Origin: Gyrodactylus bullatarudis
Lineage: Eukaryota; Platyhelminthes; Monogenea; Gyrodactylidea; Gyrodactylidae
Reading direction: 5' to 3'
Length of the DNA stretch: 64,000 bases
NCBI GenBank assembly: GCA_012064415.1
Contig: SSNU01000070.1
Location: 1-64,000 of the forward strand
Part shown: piece after piece, positions 56,024 through 64,000 of the stretch
Position numbering within the stretch: position 1 is the first letter of the stretch
How the letters are laid out: every line of letters starts with the position of its first letter
Translations under genes and position numbers: made by a program
Notes under the pieces: generated by a model
What the model was told of the DNA's origin: nothing
What the model saw: only the letters and a program-made list of their open reading frames with translations
The model's database searches: none

Positions 56024-57424
56024 AATTAACTCTTTACAAATAGTTGACATGAAGATGAGAAACGTTGCAGATTTATTGAATATAAATTTCAAATTTGAAT
56101 TTTAGTCCATTACTTAACATAAGCTCCCTTTTTACCTTTTAAATACGGTCTTTGGGTTTATAAACATACAAAAGAGATAGTTTTAAGATACTGTGATTTA
56201 CTCAATCGAATATTCAACCGTTGAACGTCAAAATTCCGAATCTTTCTTTGCGAATTTCAGCTATTTAAAAATTTTTTGATGTAGAAGAGACATAATAAGT
56301 ATTCATAGTTCTATCGAAAAAAGTCGATACAGAAACGAGGTTGATAAGTTCAGTTTAACCTACCTTCTTCATTAGGGTAAGGATGAAGAAACTTGATAGA
56401 ACGCCTCTTGGCACTAAGTTTGTGATAATTTTGAAATTTATAGTTTTTCATGAGATAATAGGATAGAATATTGTCATTTAATCACATAAGATGTAAATGT
56501 CATAAAAACAATACCTTGACAGGTGTACTGTTTAGGATTATTTCTAAAGCTAATATGAATTCCCTGTATTATCACAGTATTATTACAATAACTTGATTCC
56601 TATTCTTTCATAATCCAGGAATGTTATCCGGGATATCTGAAAATGGTTCAATCGAGATCAGCTGCTTGATTAATCGTAATTATGCAGTATAATTTTATTA
56701 GATTGAGTCCCTCCCCACTTTCTATGTTGTACCTCTATAAAAAATGTAACTAACCTATCCTTCTCCTCTCTGTTCCTTTTAATTAAAAAAATTATAGCTA
56801 CTATAAAGTAGGTTCATAAGGGTAAAACTTTCTAAAAAATTAAAATTCACTCAAGTTTAATTCATTTAATAGAGAATTTTCTGCCAATCCTTTTATTTAA
56901 TACCATTTCTTATCTCATAAAAAAACTCGCAAACATTGGAAAATTTGATTTTTCTCAATTTTTGTCTTTTCACACTTTGACCTCTATCCCCTCCCACTAT
57001 TTACTAGGGATATTTTTTGAAAAGTAGTAAATTTTTCCTAGCACTAATTCGATAAAACATTTAAAGACGGTTCTAATGATGTATAACCCTAGTAGGTTCT
57101 GATAAAGTCCTAGGGGTGTTGAAAATAGGTTGAATGATTTTCAATGTATTGAAAGTCAAAAAAACAATTATTTTCGAATTTTTGAAAGCTAAAAATAATC
57201 AATCTTAGAATAAATTTTTGTTGTTGGAAGCTAATTACTTGTTCAAACCAACCTTATAGATCAGGTATTTTCTTGAATCAATCGAAAATACCATCTATTG
57301 CTGTAGAAAATGTACACACTACTTAAAAGTAGTGGGATTTATTTTCGTGAGAAAATGCTATTCTTTAAAACTTTGTTGTATTGAAATCACCGCTAGGAAA
57401 AGGTTTTATCTAAGAGAAATTTCA
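56024..57424. other. AT-rich spacer, no gene seen
   Basis: It starts with an F2 terminus (TAGTTGACATGAAGATGAGA at about 56041). Nothing further was recognised. Confidence 0.4.
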
Positions 57425-58147
57425 CACCTTAAGCTAAAGATGGGAATCTATGATTTTTACAAAATTCATATTTTTTTCATCAGCAAGTCGAATTTGATCA
57501 AGATTTTTTGGAATCTAGATCATAAGGTTCATCTTTCACGATACGGAGAAAAAAAATTTAGAAAAATCAATTTTTAAAGAAAATTTGAAATCTTGAAGTA
57601 GCGCCAAATTCCCCTTTTTTTGAACTATGAGATGAAAATTTTTGTCGATTTCAATGTGAGAAAGTGATCAAAAGTGGATCCTTAGGATCACAATTAGTCA
57701 AAAAAACCGATGATCATCATAAAAATTTTGATAAATTCGTCATTTTTCCGGGATCTTGAGATATCAAATCTCATCGACTTTCAAGTAGGGAAAATGAAGA
57801 AAAATTCAAAATTTGATTTTGACACGAATACAGGGTGAATCTTAAAACCAGATTCAGCATATCTAATTTCTTTGACTAATTGTGATCCACTTTTGATCAC
57901 TTTCTCACATTGAAATCGACAAAAATTTTCATCTCAAAGTTCAAAATAATGGGAATTTTGCGCTACTTCAAATTTGCCGTATTTTCCTTAAAAATTGATT
58001 TTTTCTAAATTTTTTTTCTCTGTACCGTGAAAGATGAACCTTATGATCTAGATTTCAAAAAATCTTGATCAAGTTCGATTTCTAGATGAAAAAAATAAGA
58101 ATTTTGTAAAAATCATAGATTCTCATCTTTATATTAACTAGGTGTAG
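57425..58147. repeat. Foldback-type palindrome F1, near-complete copy (~720 bp)
   Basis: The left end has AAGATGGGAATCTATGATTT and the right end has ATATTAACTAGGTGTAG. Arms contain the paired segments GATCAAAAGTGGATCCTTAG and GATCCACTTTTGATCAC. No coding potential beyond short repeat-derived frames. Confidence 0.7.
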
Positions 58148-58904
58148 ATTCCTTAAATACTAAAGCATCTTTATTTATGTAGGCATCTGGGAATTTTGGA
58201 AAAATTGTTCTTAAAAAGTTATTCCTACTATTTACACCCACAATCGGGATACAACTTTAATTATAGATAACAGTCGTAGTATTTTATCAATCAAATTAAT
58301 CTACAACTCCATATTTAGATCGCAAGGGCTACATAGAATTTTCCAAATGTCTTATCTTTCCTTTTAAAGATCTCTTTTCTATATTTTGTAACAAATGCTT
58401 TAAAATATTTATGAGAGAAACGAAAATTTCGAATTTTCCAACTATGGGTTAAAAATCACCCAGTTTGCCATATTTGCAAGTTTTTTGATTTTCGATTATA
58501 GGGTTGATAAATATTATTTATTCTGATTTTTATGTGTTAAAAAATACAGTTTTATCAATGAAAATATTTTACAGAAGCATGATTTTCGTGATACTCCAAG
58601 GACTACTTTATCCTAACTGAGGTATATTTCTTTCCTGTAACCATATCTGCAAATGCTCCTTTCAAAAAAAGATTTGTACAGATTTTTGAGAACAAATTTT
58701 TTATTCTTTTTTATGATTGACACTTCAATTATATAATAATAATTACTAGAATTATTATTATAGACAAGACCTTATCAGAAAGATCATTCAATTCCATCTA
58801 TGGTTGGTACAAGAACGCAGGAAATTTCTTTTCAGCTCGAGAATCATAACAAATTCCAAATTCAATAGGTATTCTTATGAAATCGAGATACATATAGAAT
58901 TAAT
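58148..58904. other. AT-rich spacer, no gene seen
   Basis: No recognisable exon, RNA gene or repeat terminus was seen. Confidence 0.35.
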
Positions 58905-59016
58905 ATTTCATATTGGAAATCAAGGAAAGAATGTTCAATGTGTCGAGTGTGGGAGGGTTTGAACCTAGGACTGAGAGTAAGGGGGTCCGAATGAGACGTG
59001 AGAGAGATACCACTAC
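58905..59016 (-). mobile_element. tRNA-headed SINE, 5'-truncated copy S6
   Basis: On the minus strand it begins at GTAGTGGTATCTCTCTCACG, just inside the A-box. It carries the B-box GGTTCAAACCC and the CATTGAACATTCTTTCC tail. It abuts an F3 foldback repeat directly at 59017, which removed its 5' end. Confidence 0.7.
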
Positions 59017-59017
59017 T

Positions 59018-59460
59018 GAAAATTTTTATTGATTTAAAAGCTGATCGAAAGAGTTTTTTCAGGATCAAGATTAGACAAGAAAATCAATTCAACTGAATCT
59101 GATCTTATGCATAATTACATTATCGTTAGGGAGCGGAATTTCGATTTTTTGATCAATTTCACTACTTGAAAATAGATGAAATTTCAATAATTCAAAATCT
59201 CTCGAAAATGGGGTAACTGTCGATAACTTGACGGTGCTAGTCAGCTTTCTTGTCTAATCCTGATCTTGAAAAAACTCCTGATCACCCCCCAATTTTCAAA
59301 TCAATAAAAAATTTCAGTTCAAAGTTCGAAAAATGGGATTTTGGCGCCAAATTGAAATTCTAAAAAAGGCCATATTTTTCATAAAAATAATTTTTTTCAG
59401 AAATTTTTTCTTCAAATGGTAGGATTTCAAAAAATCTTTAACAAGTTAATAAGTGAAAAA
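59018..59460. repeat. Foldback repeat F3, partial copy
   Basis: It shares CAGGATCAAGATTAGACAAG, TCTGATCTTATGCA and TTGATCAATTTCACTACTTG with the copy at 35585-35970. The left part is missing at the SINE junction. Confidence 0.6.
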
Positions 59461-59620
59461 GAATGCCGAAAGTGTGAGGAATAAGCGCTTTATTTCAGGG
59501 GAAGATTTTTTGTGACAGACCTTCACATGATCTCTAACTGCAGTGTTACCCGTGTAGAGATGTTCCTCTACTCTGTCTTCTAATCTCCTTGTTGTAGGGC
59601 CTCAAAAATAATACACTAAA
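59450..59620 (-). pseudogene. Penelope-like element GIY-YIG relic
   Basis: The minus-strand frame reads GPTTRRLEDRVEEHLYTGNT followed by AVRDHVKVCHKKSS. This is the part of the PLE endonuclease that follows GIY-YIG (compare IGRTIRKLSTRSSDHL in the PLE at 36 kb). The IGR itself is degraded. No RT is nearby. The sequence differs clearly from the 36-kb copy, so it is a different PLE lineage. Confidence 0.65.
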
Positions 59621-59719
59621 AAAATCAGTTTACGCGCTTAAAAATTGAAATGTACTATTATTTTTAGCATATTAAGGTATTATTTTATGACTTTATAAAT
59701 AAATTTGACTCGATTCAAA

Positions 59720-60000
59720 AGTACTAGGTAGTAGTATATTTATTCATTTTTTTTAATAATGAGGTACAGGTATACCCCAGAGATGGATGTGGAAAATTAA
59801 CCCCCTTCCTCTCTACACCCAAAATAAATATAAATTTTTGTACCATTACTTTAAAGTAGACTCAGCAAGAGTTTTGAATCTCAAGAATTAGTTTTTCTTG
59901 ATTTTTAAACCATTGTAAAGATCGTTTTCTTTAGATCAGAACCATATAATCTACTGTATGTCTTATACTCAAATTAATCTATCTAGATCGAGTTAAAGTT
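59720..60000 (-). repeat. Diverged repeat, pair of 31360-31620
   Basis: Reverse-complement similarity to the 31.4-kb region is seen over GTAGAGAGGAAGGGGGTTAA, TTTTCCACATCCAT and a distal TATGGTTCTGATCT segment. No coding sequence was recognised. Confidence 0.45.
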
Positions 60001-60089
60001 TTTCATAAATTTATTTTTAAATCATAGTTTTATAATAAAATTTATTAAAACTTAGGTCAATATTAGCATTCTCAGTCATGGTCATCCAA

Positions 60090-60112
60090 ACGTTTCGACG
60101 CCTTCTTCAGTG
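60090..60112 (-). ncRNA. Hammerhead-like motif, PLE 3' end type
   Basis: On the minus strand CACTGAAGAAGGCGTCGAAA carries CTGAAGA and GAAA in hammerhead order, followed by ACGTTTGG. Penelope-like elements often end with a CTGAAGA(A)GG...GAAACGT motif that is related to the hammerhead core. The short helix II is weak, so catalytic activity is doubtful. Confidence 0.35.
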
Positions 60113-60275
60113 GTACGACAAGTTTGTCAAAAAACAAATTACTACTTATATACTTTCATGATCTCATACCTATCAGTTTTGTCCAATCAGATGAGAGAAT
60201 AGAATAATACAAGAGGCTGACCTAACAAGACAGCCCCTTTCATGTTCTTGTAATATATATATATAAATGCTCAAG

Positions 60276-60690
60276 TCGGTGTAAGGTCTGAAGAGAGCCG
60301 ACGAAAATAAAAGCTTTTATTCACCTAACCTCTTTCGTCGTTCTAACTACCAACATGACCATTAGTCAGCGCCCCCAAAATATCTTCGAGGAAATAAGGC
60401 AATTAATGTCTCAAAATAGAACAATGTCAATAGAAAAATTGTTTTGTTCCATGATAGAATCTGAAATCTTCAATAAAAATTAATTTCAGGTTTTTTTCGT
60501 ATTTGATTTTTCTACGGGCAATCTGATTGGTTTTAAGGTTTACTCGATTTTGAATGGTTTTTTAGATCTGGACCAAAAAGATAAAATTGAAGCGAGCTCA
60601 GGTTACAAGCGTCTAATTCACTGAAGAAGGTACTTGACTATCTCAGTATCGAAACGTCTGGAAGAAGCTATGGAAAAAGGTTGGTTATAT
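60276..60690 (+). mobile_element. PLE deletion derivative: 5' module and 3' hammerhead-like end
   Basis: GTCTGAAGAGAGCCGACGAA (60287-60306) and an ATG frame of 42 residues (60355-60483, MTISQRPQNIFEEIRQLMSQ and on) match the module at 38346-38538. About 140 bp later, CACTGAAGAAGGTACTTGAC (from 60619) followed by GTATCGAAACGTCTGG is a PLE-type 3' motif. Everything between the ends of a PLE (RT and endonuclease) is missing. This looks like an internally deleted element. Confidence 0.45.
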
Positions 60691-61251
60691 ATTCCAATTA
60701 AATTTACTTTTACTAATTTTTATCATAGAACAATGTAGTTTCTAATTCGGACTTGAGTATCTGTTACATAATTTTATGAAAGACATTTATTCATTGTGCT
60801 CAAAGCAATTAGAATCTTATTTTTAGCCTCTGGCATATTTTTTGAATTCAATTTGAAATCACTATTTATTTAAGCCGGGAAAACTAAGATCTACCTAATT
60901 CTAATTAATTCATTTATATCTGAACAGTAATATTTTGGGAAAATTCACATCTATCCAGTTCCTGCCAGAGTTTCTCCTTGGCTTGAAATAAGATGGATTT
61001 CCTTGAGGACTTAATGGGGATATTTCCATCAAGTGATTTTAAATTAACTCAAAATTTCCATTTATTAATAATAAATTATTGTATCTGGTGATATAGATAG
61101 GATTTTTCTTATCCAGAGAGACATTTTGTCTCATAACTAGACCCAAAAAATGATTAAAAATACTCATATTTAACCAGCTATTCCCTTTGTTCTTTTGTGA
61201 CATCTGAGTTCAAAATCATAAGGTCTTAAAATGTATTATTTTTTATCGATT
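60691..61251. other. Spacer, no gene seen
   Basis: No recognisable coding or repeat structure was seen. Confidence 0.35.
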
Positions 61252-61640
61252 TTCATCTTCTTATCGAAATGCGGAATCAGGATTTTCAGGTCGTCTGCAT
61301 ATTTGAATATATCCGGTGAGGAAGGCTCGATGGTTGAGAATAGCATAGGACCAATGATTGAGCCCTGAGGAACACCAGAGGAGATATTCACGAATTGAGA
61401 GATTTTCCCCGTTATAGTTAACCTTTCGGGTTCTTGATGCGAGGAAATTAGAGATCTAATTTACTACAATAGTATTGATGTTGCACTTCTTGAGAGCATT
61501 TTGAATAACATTGATATGGAGAATAGTTATGATACTCAGTCCATCGACCTTGTTGATAAAAGGTCCTGTCTTTGAAAAATCCTTGTTGAGCAGGGTCAAT
61601 GGTGTGTTGATTTTAATATGTAAAGTTTTTAGATGGTTTG
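61252..61640 (-). pseudogene. LINE reverse-transcriptase relic (motifs A-C)
   Basis: The minus strand reads, in broken frames, FINKVDGLSIITIL, then ISNFLASRTRKVNYNG, then SSGVPQGSIIGPMLFSTIEP and FKYADDLKIL. These are RT motif B (SGVPQGS...GP-LF) and the YADD catalytic box, in the same order and spacing as in ORF2 of the 42-45 kb LINE but clearly diverged. Stops and at least two shifts make it non-functional. Confidence 0.8.
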
Positions 61641-62990
61641 ATGTGTAAACAACTCATGGGCTCATATCATTATGGGATTCAATAAATATTTTCAATAATT
61701 TCTGAACAATAGTTTATCACTTTATTTTCAAATTTCACAAAAGGGTCCGTAGAATTAGAATTACTATGATAATATGTAGATAGAAAACAGAATTTTGGAG
61801 AAATTTATAATGCTTCTCAATGAATTCTAGAGGATTTCGGCTCTAATTTGATGGGTCGCTCGACATTCTATGATTAAAATAATCCAAGTTATGAGGCTTC
61901 AAAGATAGTAATAATTATGAATTTAAAAAAGGTAAAAAATAATGACAACATATGGTATAGTCACGCATACACCTAGAATACACGATATATTCCTCTCTAC
62001 CTGGTCGGATTTTTGTGAGGTATTCTCTAGTCCTACCTGTGTTCCTAACTACCAGAGGGAAATATATTGGGTCTTTTTGTAGAAATAGTAAATTCTCAAC
62101 AAGTGAATCTTTAGTTCGAAATAAAAAAGGAAAACGATAAATCTAAGGACTTCAATCTACAATTTGTCTAAATTCTTGTCAAGATATTCAGGATTTTGCA
62201 AGGAAAATATTCAGTAGAAAAAGCCCAAAAAGTCAACAATATTTGAACGGATCCAGAAACAATAGTGTAAAGAGCAGAAATTATTGCATTGTAAAAGTAA
62301 ATGATTCAAACCCGGGTTTAAGTTTAAAGAGAAACAAAATGTTTATTCCTTATTTTGTTTGCTTGTTGTCTGACTTTTCTCTTGAACGTAAATCAGAGCA
62401 GTAATCATGAGAATATTCTCACTTTACTGATACACTATATTTTGATATTCATGAATATTTTCATGGCAGAAAATTTTAGTCTAATTTCTATCACAATCTA
62501 CTGTAAAATGTAAATGTGATTCAATGCTTTTTATTGCAGTAATAATAAAAAAAACAGAAATATTCTACATTTATTCACAGAGACTGAAAGAAGCAATTAA
62601 TAATTATCAATATCTTATAACATATCATAAATAGGAAAATTGACTAAAATTAATCTAGATTCTGTATTACTACTAATAATATCTAAAAGTAGAACAAACC
62701 TCTTTGAGATTTTGTCCTTCAGACATGAGTGTTTATGGACAAAGCTTGATAAAAAATGAAAAATTAAACAATTTCGAAATTAAATGTATTCCAAAAAATT
62801 ATTTACTTTGTTTTTACAATTTTCAAAATCAGTTCTTAATTTCTTTCAATCTTCATCAAGAACTTTAATTTCCTTAGATAACTAACCCAAACCATTTTTG
62901 AGCTAGAAATAATGCCAATTTTTTTAGTTAATTATCAAGTTACTTCTGAGTAATTGGACATGAATTAAAAAGTTTTCTGTCTCCCTCTAG
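61641..62990. other. Probable intron or spacer upstream of the EDEM-like exon
   Basis: No upstream EDEM exon could be recognised here. The stretch ends in a pyrimidine-rich TTTTCTGTCTCCCTCTAG splice acceptor. Confidence 0.4.
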
Positions 62991-63135
62991 ATTTTGAATG
63001 GAGAAATATCGAAAGCGGTTAAACTTTTGATAAATTACCACAAGGTTTGGAAAAAGTACGGCTTCTTTCCAGAAATGTACACAGTCATATCTGAGTCAAC
63101 TCCATCTCATCACTCAGCATATCCGCTACGACCTG
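62991..63135 (+). CDS. Internal exon of an EDEM-like GH47 alpha-mannosidase
   Basis: The exon is open in one frame between an acceptor (CCCTCTAG at 62990) and a donor (GTAAGC at 63136), ending in phase 1. It encodes ILNGEISKAVKLLINYHKVW, KKYGFFPEMYT and AYPLRP. The series GD/E-x2-A...(V/I)W-(R/K)-(R/K)-YG-x-(L/F)-PE...YPLRPE is characteristic of the GH47 fold in EDEM proteins, which trim mannose from misfolded glycoproteins in the ER for ERAD. The expected residue after the splice is Glu, which the phase allows. Flanking exons were not recognised; the gene may run beyond the right edge, or this may be an isolated exon copy. Family is inferred from the motif alone. Confidence 0.6.
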
Positions 63136-64000
63136 GTAAGCATTAATAGATTTCCCAGAATTTAATCATCATCTTTCTTTTATATTTCAACTTCTTTATA
63201 TTTCGAATTGGACTCCAAAATGAAAATTTATCTCGATCTTAGATAATATACAATTTTGAGCTGTGTTGTCATGAAACAGATCCTAAACCCTTTCCAATAG
63301 CAGATTGAGCCGTTTCGTCACAATGATGGCATCAACATTTACTCTTACATATAAATTCAGAATCGACAGTTTCTACAAAAATGCCGTCCAGAGATTAGTT
63401 TGAGTCTGCCAGATAGGCGTATTGCTTGGGAACTGGGCCACCAGAAAACTTTCAAATGAATAAATCCTTTTTTAAAGATTCAATTAAGCGTTCTAGAGCG
63501 TTCAGGTTTCATTTCGTCTTGGATATTCGAGATTCTGTAGACTCATTTCTCTTCAGCTTGTGTTGTCAACTAAATTTGTCGCTCGATACCTTGAGGAGAT
63601 TTGTTTGTCTTATTCAACAAATAAGAATCAAAATGAACTTTTAATAACTGGGTGCAAACTTATGAAAAAAGTCTTTCTCTTTTTCTTTTTTCTGATCGAA
63701 AATATTGTGATTTTTTATCTCAATCTTGTTTTGTAGATGAAACTGAAATTCTTGCTTTTTTATTACTTATTTTTTATGTCTTACTGGAAAAGTCTTTTTC
63801 CTTTATTTATTTATTCAGAGATTTATGTTGAAATCAATTCACATTTCAAGAGCTCATCTACCCCACTCCTAGGTTGATCTGAAAAAATTTAAAATCAACA
63901 AAGAAATGAGGTAAATTACTAACAAACATCTACGCCATTCGTTCAGCTTACCGAATGGTTATGTATTAATAAGGATGATAGATTGAAGTTTAGTCACCTG
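63136..64000. other. Downstream intron or spacer to the window edge
   Basis: No continuation exon was recognised. The 72-residue plus frame at 63426-63644 shows no domain and no match to the mannosidase fold. Confidence 0.35.

Noticed and set aside
1..64000. CRISPR array, bacterial operon or riboswitch
   Set aside because: The introns, SINEs, LINEs and GPCR show a eukaryotic genome; no regularly spaced short repeats were seen.

Overview
The window is eukaryotic and almost certainly from an AT-rich invertebrate animal genome. Coding genes are sparse, and the transposase genes carry short GT-AG introns. There is one intact intronless rhodopsin-type GPCR, one exon of an EDEM-like ER mannosidase, and a very dense, layered mix of transposable elements. 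No bacterial-style operons, CRISPR arrays or rRNA genes are present. The sequence does not settle the phylum.

Layout. 1-9 kb: foldback-type palindromic repeats, a decayed piggyBac transposase end and LINE remnants. 9-12.9 kb: a Tc1/mariner-type MITE, LINE 3' fragments, a recent 0.58-kb inverted duplication and tRNA-headed SINEs. 12.96-16.51 kb: a hAT transposon with terminal inverted repeats and an 8-bp target duplication, inserted inside a SINE. It has a spliced transposase on the minus strand and a small antisense zinc-finger ORF. 16.7-35 kb: foldback repeats, two near-identical 507/508-bp TTAA-flanked piggyBac-type MITEs in opposite orientation, and the GPCR at 20.06-21.20 kb (minus). There is also an internally deleted hAT relic at 32.4 kb and the 3' end of another piggyBac element at 35.1 kb. 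36 kb: a Penelope-like element (PLE) with a GIY-YIG domain. 37.2-39.1 kb: nested TA-flanked elements holding a 202-bp-arm inverted repeat. 40.6-45.5 kb: a TA-flanked inverted-repeat element that hosts an apparently intact two-ORF LINE with an A tail. 47-49.5 kb: a Merlin-type transposon ending at an assembly gap, with the same 329 bp on both sides of the gap. 50-64 kb: MITEs, more foldback repeats, a MULE transposase relic, PLE remnants with hammerhead-like motifs, a LINE RT relic and the EDEM-like exon.

Most of the window is an archive of transposon-in-transposon insertion rather than a coordinated gene system. The possibly active parts are the LINE (both ORFs open) and perhaps the hAT, which has good termini but one apparent 1-bp frameshift. 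The SINEs share a short 3' end with the LINE, suggesting that it mobilises them. The GPCR and the EDEM-like exon are the only clear host-gene sequences. All family calls come from reading motifs in the sequence; no database search was run.
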